A stretch of DNA of 64,000 nucleotides. Source: Thermodesulfobacteriota bacterium (GTDB lineage Bacteria; Desulfobacterota; DSM-4660; Desulfatiglandales; Desulfatiglandaceae). The notes below the pieces were generated by a model. The model did not search any database and was not told the origin of the DNA. It saw nothing but the letters and a program-made list of their open reading frames with translations. Position numbers and translations under genes: made by a program. Shown here one piece after another: positions 36,199 through 44,398 of the stretch. Numbering within the stretch: position 1 is the stretch's first letter; the number at the start of each line of letters is the position of its first letter. Location: NCBI GenBank assembly GCA_028278625.1, contig JANQDY010000223.1, positions 1 through 64,000 on the forward strand, written 5' to 3'.

Positions 36199-37371
36199 AT
36201 GACAGAGGAAAAAACCCGAAAGAAGCCCTTTTCAGTCAGTTGCTTTTCCCTTTTGCTCCTCTTGGTTTACTTCTGCCCGCAAGCGGTTGCTGAAGAGGCA
36301 TTTAAGAAGAATGAACACTTTGCCATTGGCACTGGAACCATTGTCAAGGGCAATACGGTTCAGGGGAAAAAGAGCGCCATTCAAAATGCGCTTTCCAAAG
36401 GAATTGAAGACTATCTCGTTCGTCTTCTTGGAAATCAGATGGTCGCCGCGCATTTCGAAACCCTGTCCGTAGAAATCCTTCCCAACCTGGACCAGGAGAT
36501 TGAAAACTTTCATATCCTGGCTGAACAGCCGACAGGAGACAATTATAATGTATTTATAAAAATAAGAATCAACGAAAACAGTATTCGGGAAAAACTGAGG
36601 GAAGCCGGAATTTTCGAAACCGTCAAACAGGCTGTCAAGGTTTTGTTCATGGTTTCGGAAAGCCGTGGGCCTCTGGAGGTGTTCTGGTGGCAGGATCCGG
36701 AAGCAAACCCCGCCCTGACACCCGTCGAACTGGCCCTGCACGCTGTTTTTCAGGACAGGGGGTTTAATCCCGTTAACCGCATCATGGACCTTCCCGCTTC
36801 AGATCTTGTGTCCGGACGGTCTTCGGCAAATATCCAGCCAAAAGAAGCCGTGCAATGGGGAAGACGCTTCTCGGCCGATGCGGTGGTTTATGGCAAAAGT
36901 CTTATCCTCAATGACAAGCTGGTTCTGAACCTGAAAGCCATTGATGTTCAGACGGGCATCCAGATTTGCGAGAAATCGGGGTCTCAGAAGATACCGTCCG
37001 GTCAAACGGACAGTGAAAGCATTCTGGGAATCATGAGACAATGCGTCGGTCGTATGGCCGCTGATTTCTGTCCGTGCATTCGCAGAAGCATTGAGACGGC
37101 ACCCGAATCCGTTCACCAACTGGATGTTACTTTGGCGGGTATTAGCCAGCCCAGACAATTTCAAACATTTTCAGAATTTCTGAAAGCATATGTCCCCGGC
37201 GTGAAAAGCGTTATACCCTCCAGAATCGGTGATGATTCAATGTCGGCCACTGTCGATTTTCAAGGTGACCGGATCACCTTCATCAGTTTGGTACTGAATC
37301 ATCAGAACCTCCCCTTTCCACTGCACTTGGGTCAGACGGATACTGACAACATCCTTTTTTATCTTGAATAG
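36199..37371 (+). CDS. Exported FlgT/LPP20-like protein
   Basis: A 390-residue protein with a signal peptide (hydrophobic about 12-30, cleavage near AVA at 32). Residues about 40-140 share the helix-strand pattern of LPP20/FlgT N-terminal domains (KSAIQNALSKGIEDYLVRLLG and a terminal VFIKIRINE strand). A middle domain (about 147-300) contains ADAVVYGKSL, similar to the middle domain of FlgT, and the C-terminal part is beta-rich. FlgT builds the H-ring of sodium-driven flagella, but no flagellar genes are nearby. Paired with a paralogous lipoprotein as in region 117-2306. The specific role is unknown. Confidence 0.65.
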   Translation: MTEEKTRKKPFSVSCFSLLLLLVYFCPQAVAEEAFKKNEHFAIGTGTIVKGNTVQGKKSAIQNALSKGIEDYLVRLLGNQMVAAHFETLSVEILPNLDQEIENFHILAEQPTGDNYNVFIKIRINENSIREKLREAGIFETVKQAVKVLFMVSESRGPLEVFWWQDPEANPALTPVELALHAVFQDRGFNPVNRIMDLPASDLVSGRSSANIQPKEAVQWGRRFSADAVVYGKSLILNDKLVLNLKAIDVQTGIQICEKSGSQKIPSGQTDSESILGIMRQCVGRMAADFCPCIRRSIETAPESVHQLDVTLAGISQPRQFQTFSEFLKAYVPGVKSVIPSRIGDDSMSATVDFQGDRITFISLVLNHQNLPFPLHLGQTDTDNILFYLE

Positions 37372-37380
37372 ACGTTTGAA

Positions 37381-37911
37381 ATGACCCTTCCAAATCTGAT
37401 CAGTGCTTTCAGAATACTTCTGGTTCCCGTTTTTTTAATTTTCATCACCAATAACCAATTTCTGGCGGGATTGATGGTTTTCGTTTTGGCGGGAATCAGC
37501 GACGGCGCCGACGGCTTGGTAGCCCGCCTTTTTAACCAAAAGAGCCGTTTGGGATCCTACCTCGATCCCCTTGCGGATAAATGCCTCCTCATTGCCGCAT
37601 TTATCTCCCTTGCCGCCATGGGCATTATTCCTCTGTGGCTGACATTTCTGGTTATCGCTCGGGATTTCATGATCTTGATAGGCGCGTCCCTGTTATTTTT
37701 CAAGAACAGGAATCATGTGGTCAAGCCTTCCATATGGGGAAAAGCAACGACTTTCCTGCAACTGGCCACGGTTTTCCTGGTCCTGGTGGAAAAACATTTT
37801 CATCTCTTCTCGGAGTATGTCTATATCGTTTACGGAGCAACCGGAACCTTGACCGTAACATCGGGATTTTTGTATATGCGATCGTGGTATTCCATGATGA
37901 AAGGAGATTAA
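37381..37911 (+). CDS. pgsA: CDP-alcohol phosphatidyltransferase (PgsA-like)
   Basis: A 176-residue polytopic enzyme. The CDP-alcohol phosphotransferase motif is complete: D41-G-A-D44-G45-x2-A48-R49-x8-G58-x3-D62-x3-D66. The length fits phosphatidylglycerophosphate synthase, which makes the anionic phospholipid precursor from CDP-diacylglycerol and glycerol-3-phosphate. A different CDP-alcohol transferase cannot be excluded. It lies 9 bp after the previous gene. Confidence 0.82.
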   Translation: MTLPNLISAFRILLVPVFLIFITNNQFLAGLMVFVLAGISDGADGLVARLFNQKSRLGSYLDPLADKCLLIAAFISLAAMGIIPLWLTFLVIARDFMILIGASLLFFKNRNHVVKPSIWGKATTFLQLATVFLVLVEKHFHLFSEYVYIVYGATGTLTVTSGFLYMRSWYSMMKGD

Positions 37912-37927
37912 GTGGCGATACCTGCGC

Positions 37928-37953
37928 GAATCGGAATTTCAGAATTCTGATTC
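37928..37953 (+). terminator. 11-bp hairpin after pgsA
   Basis: GAATCGGAATT pairs with AATTCTGATTC around a TCAG loop (one G-U pair), 16 bp after the pgsA stop. No U-tract follows, so it may be a weak or factor-assisted terminator, or an mRNA end stabiliser, separating pgsA from the tRNA promoter. Confidence 0.45.
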
Positions 37954-37963
37954 ATAATACACC

Positions 37964-37992
37964 TTGACATTCACCAAGATAATTGGTAGATC
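37964..37992 (+). promoter_or_regulatory. Candidate promoter of tRNA-Val
   Basis: Perfect TTGACA (37964-37969), 17 bp, then TAGATC (37987-37992), a weak -10. The predicted start is a few bases upstream of the tRNA at 38005. Confidence 0.45.
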
Positions 37993-38004
37993 TGACTGCC
38001 TTAA

Positions 38005-38079
38005 AGGCACGTAGCTCAGGGGGAGAGCACTACCCTGACACGGTAGGGGTCAAGGGTTCAAATCCCTTCGTGCCTACCA
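38005..38079 (+). tRNA. tRNA-Val (anticodon GAC)
   Basis: A complete 75-nt cloverleaf. The acceptor AGGCACG pairs with CGTGCCT, followed by discriminator A and an encoded CCA. The D arm is GCTC/GAGC. The anticodon stem CTACC/GGTAG encloses the loop CTGACAC with anticodon GAC (valine, codons GUC/GUU). The T arm AAGGG/CCCTT encloses TTCAAAT. The D loop is short (AGGGGGA). It is a stand-alone gene with its own terminator. Confidence 0.95.
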
Positions 38080-38089
38080 GAAAAAGCAA

Positions 38090-38121
38090 GGGTTGCGGAA
38101 ATCCACCGTAGCCCTTTTTTT
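38090..38121 (+). terminator. Intrinsic terminator after tRNA-Val
   Basis: A 9-bp stem GGGTTGCGG / CCGTAGCCC (two G-U pairs) with a 7-nt loop, flanked by AA and followed by seven Ts (38115-38121). A canonical rho-independent terminator. Confidence 0.85.
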
Positions 38122-38163
38122 CGTTTTGGTGCTTGTTTGAGATTGACCGGAGCACTCCAGCTG

Positions 38164-40299
38164 ATGAGCGTAACACTTAAACAGAAGATTGCCACCGAAA
38201 TGGGCATTCCGCCAAACCATGTGGGTGCTGTTTTGGACTTTTTGTCCGAAGGATGTACGATTCCATTTATTGCCCGTTACCGAAAAGAAGCGACCAATTC
38301 TCTGGACGAAGTGGCCATCTCCAGCATACGGGATCGATTCAATCAGTTACAGGAGCTGGACCGGCGCCGGGACGTCATTTTAAGATCTCTGCGCGACCAG
38401 GAAAAACTGACCGATGATCTGGCCGAGAAAATCGCTGAAGCTGAAAGCTTGGCAGTTTTGGAAGACATCTATCTTCCGTACAAACCCAAACGGCGAACCC
38501 GGGCCAGCGTCGCCAGAGAAAGAGGCTTGGAACCTTTGGCCCAGACCCTTTTTGAGCAGAAAGACCTGGATCTTTCCACCATTGCCGATCCTTTTGTCGA
38601 TCCCGAGAACGAGATCCTTACCGGAGAAGAGGCCCTTTCGGGAGCCCGGGATATTATCGCCGAGTGGGTTTCGGAAAACGATAAAGCAAGGTCACGCATG
38701 CGTGACCTCTTCTTTGAAAAGGGAATTCTGATTTCCAGGGTCAATCAAGGAAAAGAACAGGAAGGGGCAAAATACGGCGATTACTTTGACTGGTCGGAAC
38801 CTATCAGCAAAGCGCCCTCACACCGCATTCTGGCCATGAGAAGAGGTGAAAACGAAGACATCCTGACGCTCCGCATCGCACCTTTGGAAGAGCAGGCCCT
38901 TGAACTCCTGGAATCCCTTTTTGTGAGGGGACATCAGGCCGCCTCAGAGCAGGTGAAAACAGCCGTGCACGACAGTTACAGGAGGCTGTTGAGCCATTCC
39001 ATGGAAACGGAGGTACGAATGGCCTCGAAAAAGCGAGCGGACCAGGAGGCCATCCGGATATTTGCCGATAACCTCAACCAACTATTGCTCGCCCCGCCCC
39101 TGGGCCAAAAGAACGTGCTGGCCATTGACCCCGGATTTCGCACCGGTTGTAAAGTGGTTTGTCTCGATTCTCAAGGAAACCTTCTTCACACCGATACGGT
39201 GTTTCCCCATACGTCCCATGAAAAGGCCCGGCAGGCCGCAAAGCGTATAAAGTCTCTCTGCAGTCGCTTTTCAGTGGATGCCATCGGTATCGGAAACGGT
39301 ACCGCCGGACGGGAAACAGAGCTCTTTATTCGGGGTTTGGATCTTGACAGGAAAATCCAGATGGTAATGGTCAACGAAAGCGGCGCTTCCGTATACTCTG
39401 CGTCCGAAGCGGGACGGGAGGAATTTCCAGACCATGACGTAACCGTGCGAGGGGCCGTTTCAATCGGACGAAGGCTCATGGATCCCCTTGCTGAATTGGT
39501 AAAAATCGATCCAAAATCCATAGGGGTTGGGCAATACCAGCATGACGTCGATCAAAGAGCCTTGAAAAGAAGCCTGGACGACGTGGTTACAAACTGTGTT
39601 AACCGGGTAGGTGTTGAAGTAAATACCGCAAGCCATCAATTGCTCACCTATGTGTCGGGATTGGGCCCCCGGTTGGCAAAGAACATCGTTCACCATCGTG
39701 AGCAGAACGGCCCCTTTACTTCCAGGCGGGCGCTGAAAAAAGTCAATCGCCTGGGCGCCAAAGCCTTTGAACAGGCCGCTGGGTTTCTGCGGATCCGTGA
39801 CGCGTTGAATCCTTTGGATGCAAGCGCTGTTCATCCTGAAAGTTATTCCGTGGTGGAAGCGATGGCCCGGGACCTCAAATGCTCTGTTCGGGATCTCATG
39901 GAAAACGAGAAAGTTCGCAGCAAGATCCGCAAAGAAAAATATGTCAGTGAAACGATCGGACTCCCCACCTTGGATGACATTGTGAAGGAATTGGGCAAAC
40001 CCGGAAGAGATCCAAGAGAAAAATTTGAAAACGTCTCATTCAAGGAAGGCATTACCAAGATAGAAGACCTTGAACCGGGAATGACCCTGCCAGGCGTGGT
40101 CACCAACATTGTCGCTTTCGGCGCTTTTGTGGATATCGGTGTTCATCAGGACGGTCTTGTCCACATAAGCGAAATGGCCGATCATTTTGTTAAGGACCCA
40201 AATGATATTGTAAAAGTACACCAAAAGGTCAACGTCCGGATATTGAGTGTGGATTTCACAAGAAAACGGATTTCCCTTTCTTTGAAAACCAAATCCTGA
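38164..40299 (+). CDS. tex: RNA-binding transcription accessory protein Tex
   Basis: A 711-residue multi-domain nucleic-acid-binding protein. The helical Tex N-terminal region opens with the PPNHVGAVLDFL and FIARYRKEA motifs. A YqgF/RNase H-like domain follows (about 315-446, LAIDPGFRTGCK), then helix-hairpin-helix repeats (near NRVGVEVNTAS) and a C-terminal S1 domain (about 638-710, VVTNIVAFGAFVDIGVHQDGLVH). ATG 38164 is chosen; an upstream TTG (38137) adds nine residues and is less likely. Tex is broadly conserved, with roles in transcription and stress tolerance in other bacteria. Confidence 0.94.
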   Translation: MSVTLKQKIATEMGIPPNHVGAVLDFLSEGCTIPFIARYRKEATNSLDEVAISSIRDRFNQLQELDRRRDVILRSLRDQEKLTDDLAEKIAEAESLAVLEDIYLPYKPKRRTRASVARERGLEPLAQTLFEQKDLDLSTIADPFVDPENEILTGEEALSGARDIIAEWVSENDKARSRMRDLFFEKGILISRVNQGKEQEGAKYGDYFDWSEPISKAPSHRILAMRRGENEDILTLRIAPLEEQALELLESLFVRGHQAASEQVKTAVHDSYRRLLSHSMETEVRMASKKRADQEAIRIFADNLNQLLLAPPLGQKNVLAIDPGFRTGCKVVCLDSQGNLLHTDTVFPHTSHEKARQAAKRIKSLCSRFSVDAIGIGNGTAGRETELFIRGLDLDRKIQMVMVNESGASVYSASEAGREEFPDHDVTVRGAVSIGRRLMDPLAELVKIDPKSIGVGQYQHDVDQRALKRSLDDVVTNCVNRVGVEVNTASHQLLTYVSGLGPRLAKNIVHHREQNGPFTSRRALKKVNRLGAKAFEQAAGFLRIRDALNPLDASAVHPESYSVVEAMARDLKCSVRDLMENEKVRSKIRKEKYVSETIGLPTLDDIVKELGKPGRDPREKFENVSFKEGITKIEDLEPGMTLPGVVTNIVAFGAFVDIGVHQDGLVHISEMADHFVKDPNDIVKVHQKVNVRILSVDFTRKRISLSLKTKS

Positions 40300-40325
40300 C
40301 AACTCTTATCCCATAGGAGATTCCC

Positions 40326-41939
40326 ATGCCCATTCACACCGACTACCTGGTCATCGGCAGTGGAATTGCCGGTCTCCGTTTCGCCTTGGATGCTGCCAGA
40401 ACGGGCACCGTTGCGATTGTGACCAAGAAAGAAAAGACCGAAGGCTCAACCAATTACGCCCAAGGGGGCATTGCCTCCGTGCTGGATCCCGATGACAGTT
40501 TTGAGCTTCATATGAAGGACACCATTACCTCCGGGGATGGCATCTGTCATGATGATATTGTAAGGCTTGTGGTGGAGGAGGGCCCCGCGAGGATAGAAGA
40601 ATTGGTATCGTTGGGAGTGGCCTTTTCCCGCGCGGAGGGCGGAAAGGATATCCTGGACCTGGGCCGAGAAGGAGGCCACTCCCGGCGCAGGATTGTCCAT
40701 ACCAAAGATATGACCGGGCGCGAAGTGGAGAAACGGCTGCTGGCTCAAGTTGAACAGAATGCCAATATCCGAATCTATGAGAATCATATGGCCATTGATC
40801 TTATCAGCAAATCGACGCTGGTCCGCCGAGGCATCGTTAAAAAGAAGACAGATCAAAGCTGCTGGGGTGCATATGTTCTGGATGCGGAATCAGGAACCAT
40901 TCTGACATTCCTTGCGAGAATTACGGTCCTATGCTCCGGAGGGGCGGGTAAGGTCTACCGTTATACAAGCAATCCCGACATTGCCACAGGGGACGGGGTC
41001 GCCATGGGATACCGGGCCGGCGTGAAAGTCGTCAACATGGAGTTTGTTCAGTTCCACCCCACCTCCCTCTACCACCCACTGGCCAAGAATTTCCTCATTT
41101 CAGAGGCCGTCAGGGGTGAAGGCGGAATCCTGCTGGACAAAAAGGGGAACCGATTCATGGAATCGTACCACCCCCTCAAGGATCTGGCGTTTCGCGACAT
41201 CGTGGCAAGATCCATCGACATGGAGTTGAAAAAAAGCGGTGATTCCTGCGTCTATCTCGACATCAGCCACAGAGGAAAGGATTTTATCATAAAACGGTTC
41301 CCCCACATATACGAAACCTGCCTCTCTTTTCATATCGATATTACCAGCGAACCCATTCCCGTTGTTCCGGCCGCCCACTATATGTGCGGCGGTCTGTTAA
41401 CCGATGAGCACGGCCATACCCCCCTAAAGAATCTTTTTGCCATTGGCGAAGTCGCCTGCACGGGCCTTCACGGCGCTAACCGTCTGGCAAGCAATTCCCT
41501 TCTGGAGGCACTTGTCTTCGCAAGACGGGCCGCGGTTCAAACGGCCCAAGAGCTGGCTGCATCAAAAAGCGAGCCTTTCCCCCAGGCGCCGGAATGGGAC
41601 CCGGGCAGCGCAACGGACAGCGAAGAGATGGTGGTTGTTTCACACAACTGGGATGAAATCAGGCGCTTTATGTGGAACTACGTCGGTATTGTCAGAACCA
41701 ATAAACGATTGGCGCGGGCAAAAAGACGGGTGGAAATCATTCAGGAAGAAATTAAAGCGTATTACTGGGATTTCCTCATTGGCCAGGACCTTCTTGAGCT
41801 TCGAAACCTTGCTCTTGTGGCGGAAATCATCATCACCTGCGCCTCTTTAAGGAAAGAGAGCAGGGGCCTCCATTTCAACCTTGATTATCCCGCAAAGGAC
41901 GACAAATACTGGCGACAGGATACGGTGGTTTGGAAATAA
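40326..41939 (+). CDS. nadB: L-aspartate oxidase NadB
   Basis: A 537-residue FAD flavoprotein that oxidises L-aspartate to iminoaspartate, the first step of de novo NAD synthesis; in anaerobes fumarate can serve as acceptor. The FAD motif [13 protein letters not shown] is at the N-terminus, followed by [32 protein letters not shown] and the substrate-binding [12 protein letters not shown]. Fumarate reductase/succinate dehydrogenase flavoproteins are related, but size and motifs favour NadB. The Shine-Dalgarno TAGGAGA is good. nadA and nadC are not in the window. Confidence 0.95.
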   Translation: MPIHTDYLVIGSGIAGLRFALDAARTGTVAIVTKKEKTEGSTNYAQGGIASVLDPDDSFELHMKDTITSGDGICHDDIVRLVVEEGPARIEELVSLGVAFSRAEGGKDILDLGREGGHSRRRIVHTKDMTGREVEKRLLAQVEQNANIRIYENHMAIDLISKSTLVRRGIVKKKTDQSCWGAYVLDAESGTILTFLARITVLCSGGAGKVYRYTSNPDIATGDGVAMGYRAGVKVVNMEFVQFHPTSLYHPLAKNFLISEAVRGEGGILLDKKGNRFMESYHPLKDLAFRDIVARSIDMELKKSGDSCVYLDISHRGKDFIIKRFPHIYETCLSFHIDITSEPIPVVPAAHYMCGGLLTDEHGHTPLKNLFAIGEVACTGLHGANRLASNSLLEALVFARRAAVQTAQELAASKSEPFPQAPEWDPGSATDSEEMVVVSHNWDEIRRFMWNYVGIVRTNKRLARAKRRVEIIQEEIKAYYWDFLIGQDLLELRNLALVAEIIITCASLRKESRGLHFNLDYPAKDDKYWRQDTVVWK

Positions 41940-41977
41940 GGGAAAAGAACGGGGCGACACTCATGAAGGTGTGGGAT

Positions 41978-42014
41978 ACCCCAGGGGTGAAAAAGCCGAT
42001 GCCCCTGGGGTCGG
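41978..42014 (-). terminator. Overlapping hairpins between convergent nadB and the qrc operon
   Basis: A perfect 10-bp inverted repeat ACCCCAGGGG (41978-41987) / CCCCTGGGGT (42002-42011) spans this interval. On the minus strand an alternative stem (CCGA-CCC ... GGG-CA-TCGG, 41996-42014) is followed directly by CTTTTTC (T-run from 41994 to 41990), a plausible intrinsic terminator for the qrc transcript. The two structures share bases, so only one can form at a time. Confidence 0.55.
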
Positions 42015-42034
42015 TTGAAAATCAGGCAGAAGGG

Positions 42035-42199
42035 CTAATCGTGAAATTCCCTCTCACGCAGGAATCCAAAGATCTGCAGCACTGTTTTGATGACCACAAA
42101 GGTGAGCCCACCACCGATGAGTCCCAGAGCAACGTACAACAGCCCGAAAAAAATCGCATATTCGTGATTCCACTGCCATTCAAAGGATAAAGGTGTCAT
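42035..42199 (-). CDS. 54-residue single-pass membrane peptide following qrcD
   Basis: A small gene 24 bp after qrcD on the same strand. A strong Shine-Dalgarno (GAGGAGAA) lies about 6 bases before the ATG. The peptide begins MTPLSFEWQWNHEYA, has one hydrophobic segment (about residues 15-38, with a GLIGGG turn), then a short basic/acidic tail (FLRERE). It ends just before a minus-strand terminator, so it is the natural last gene of the qrc operon. It could be a small accessory subunit of the Qrc complex, as small membrane subunits occur in other respiratory complexes. I do not recognise a family; the role is inference from position and topology. Confidence 0.7.
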   Translation of the reverse strand: MTPLSFEWQWNHEYAIFFGLLYVALGLIGGGLTFVVIKTVLQIFGFLREREFHD

Positions 42200-42222
42200 G
42201 GTTGTTCTCCTCGATTAGTCAT

Positions 42223-43473
42223 TTATTCCGCCGGCGTAGGGTTCAATTCGGACTCTTTGGGAAACATGGGCAAATACCGATAGGCCAGAGAAAACAGCAG
42301 AAATCCGTAACCGACAACCGCAAGGCCGATACCCCATTCCTGCCACGTGGGCAAATACCCCCAGAAACGGTCAAATGGCATGACCGGAACCGCCAGCGTG
42401 ACAATAATAAAGAGAAACCGGTTCAGGACAATACCCGTACAGTTCAACAGACTGGCCAGGATGAGTGCCCCCTGGCTTTTTCTCCCGCCCGGTGTCAAAA
42501 GGATGATGGCGGGAAGAAGCCCACAAAAGACCATCTCCGCAATGACCATCCATACACCATAGGGGCCTTCCCTGAAGAAATCCATGAACGTCAATCCCGC
42601 CCTTGGTACAATTCCGTAAGCCCAACCGAGATAATCGAAGGTCTTCAGAATGAGGTAAATGGCCAGCAGTCGCCCGGACAATTTGGCCAGAAACTCAATG
42701 GCGTCATCGGGAACCAGCTTTTTCCGTGCGAAAAATTCGGTCAGTTTGGTGCACAAAATGGTAAAGCAGGGGCCACAGGCAATGGCGGAAAGCACGAAGA
42801 GAAAAAAAGTCCAGGGCCAGATATAAAAGCCTTCACGGGCCGCGAAGGGTCTCGCGTACATCACTCCGAACATTCCTCCCAGTGACCCTTGGTGAAAAAA
42901 GGAGAGGAAAGTACCGGTCGCTGCGAAAACCGCCATGACTTCGTGCAGATTATGACCCAGAAATCTCAATTCCTTGACTTTCTGGATCTGCCGGTTTTCA
43001 AGAATCAGCGGAATGAATTCGATGGCCAGAACCACCAAATAGCAGGTGATACAAAAGGACACTTCCACCAGCATGGAATGTATATTGGCATGCCAGAAAA
43101 TAAACCAGCCACGAACGGGCTGACCGATGTCGATGCCCAGCATGGCCATGGCACCGGAATAGCAGATGAATCCTATGACAACGGCCGTATTAATAATGCT
43201 CTTGAGTTCTTTACGGCCCATGATATAGGTGAGAAAACCGGTAAAAAACGCCCCTGCGCCAAGGGCGATCACGGCCAAATCAATAACGATCCAGAGCGCA
43301 AAAGCAAATATATTGCTCATGTTGGTCTGGTTCAATCCCTTCCACAGACAGAGAAAAGCTGACAGCCCCCCCCAGGCCAGCAGTGCCAGCCACGGAAGCG
43401 TCCATAGAAAGAAGACCCCCGGCGAACATCTGTTAACGCCATGCGGTATTATTTGGGAATCCAACCTCATCAT
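42223..43473 (-). CDS. qrcD: Menaquinone reductase integral membrane subunit QrcD (NrfD-like)
   Basis: A 416-residue polytopic protein with about ten membrane helices of the NrfD/PsrC type, which binds quinone and may move protons. As the membrane subunit of Qrc it passes electrons from the periplasmic FeS subunit to menaquinone. Order A-B-C-D on one strand and the partner types match the Qrc locus known from Desulfovibrio. A strong AGGAGG Shine-Dalgarno precedes two adjacent ATGs (43473 and 43470). Confidence 0.9.
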   Translation of the reverse strand: MMRLDSQIIPHGVNRCSPGVFFLWTLPWLALLAWGGLSAFLCLWKGLNQTNMSNIFAFALWIVIDLAVIALGAGAFFTGFLTYIMGRKELKSIINTAVVIGFICYSGAMAMLGIDIGQPVRGWFIFWHANIHSMLVEVSFCITCYLVVLAIEFIPLILENRQIQKVKELRFLGHNLHEVMAVFAATGTFLSFFHQGSLGGMFGVMYARPFAAREGFYIWPWTFFLFVLSAIACGPCFTILCTKLTEFFARKKLVPDDAIEFLAKLSGRLLAIYLILKTFDYLGWAYGIVPRAGLTFMDFFREGPYGVWMVIAEMVFCGLLPAIILLTPGGRKSQGALILASLLNCTGIVLNRFLFIIVTLAVPVMPFDRFWGYLPTWQEWGIGLAVVGYGFLLFSLAYRYLPMFPKESELNPTPAE

Positions 43474-43522
43474 TCATCCTCCTGACATTTGAGAGCATGT
43501 CAATTGCTTTACCCTTGTACGG

Positions 43523-44386
43523 TTAAAACTCGTCGCGGCCCGGCCATGTGGACCATTCTTCTTCGGCCCAGGTTCTGTTGACAACAGGCTCATATTCGCC
43601 GGGCAGGAAATTGTCTGCCAACCTGCGCACCCAGTCCCGGCTGGACAGATAATATACTTTGGGCCCCGTACCGATCCGGGCCAGAATCCGGAAGGCATAG
43701 GGATGCTTGCTTAACTCTGACACTTTGTGGTCCGGGTTATTCAGATCACCAAAGGTGATGGCTTCCGCCGGACAGGCTTCAGTACAGGCCGTGACATAAT
43801 CACCTTCTTCAAGGGTTCTGCGGTCTTCCGCGTAGGCCTGGTTCTTGGCGCGCATCAATCGGTGGTGGCAGAAGCTACATTTTTCCACGACGCCCCTCAT
43901 TCTGGGAGACACTTCCGGCGTCAAATAGCGATCCATCCCCTTGTCCTGGGGAAAGGCATCCCACCAGTTGAAATACCGTGCCCCGTAGGGGCATGCGGCC
44001 TGGCAGTACCGACAGCCGATACAGCGGGTGTATATCTGGCTCACAATACCGGTATGGAAATCCAGTTTGGTTGCCGTTGACACACACACGGAAACGCAAG
44101 GGGGATGATGGTCGCAATGCATGCAGGGCCGGGGAAAATAACTTATTTCCGTCCTGGGGAATTTTTTTCCATTGGAGATCTTATAGAGATTCATCCAAGT
44201 GATGGCACGTTCCTTATCACTCTGGTCACCTCGCACGGGCACATTGTTTTCCGCCGCACAGGCAACCATGCACGTGCCACATCCGGTGCATTTGTCAAGA
44301 TCGATGACCATGCCATACTTCTGGCCGGACCCATGTTCGCCCTCGTGACCGGCTTCAAGCTTTTCGTGGCCATTTGATTTTTTCAT
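43523..44386 (-). CDS. qrcC: Menaquinone reductase iron-sulfur subunit QrcC
   Basis: A 287-residue ferredoxin-type protein. Cysteine groups for several clusters are visible: CTGCGTCMVAC near residue 35, CDHHPPCVSVC, CIGCRYCQAACP, and a distal CSFC plus CTEACP. It lacks a signal peptide, so it is probably exported with QrcB by the Tat pathway (inference). It passes electrons between QrcB or QrcA and QrcD. Its ATG follows a GAGGTAGC Shine-Dalgarno and lies 12 bp after qrcB. Confidence 0.92.
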   Translation of the reverse strand: MKKSNGHEKLEAGHEGEHGSGQKYGMVIDLDKCTGCGTCMVACAAENNVPVRGDQSDKERAITWMNLYKISNGKKFPRTEISYFPRPCMHCDHHPPCVSVCVSTATKLDFHTGIVSQIYTRCIGCRYCQAACPYGARYFNWWDAFPQDKGMDRYLTPEVSPRMRGVVEKCSFCHHRLMRAKNQAYAEDRRTLEEGDYVTACTEACPAEAITFGDLNNPDHKVSELSKHPYAFRILARIGTGPKVYYLSSRDWVRRLADNFLPGEYEPVVNRTWAEEEWSTWPGRDEF

Positions 44387-44398
44387 GAGCTACCTCAT

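Noticed and set aside
41930..42190. Plus-strand open frame of 86 codons after nadB
   Set aside because: It overlaps the minus-strand small membrane gene and the terminator, has no ribosome site and low-complexity sequence; the opposite strand explains the region better.
42193..43362. Two long plus-strand open frames (230 and 157 codons)
   Set aside because: They are antisense to qrcD, which has clear membrane topology and operon context; their translations are rich in polar low-complexity sequence.
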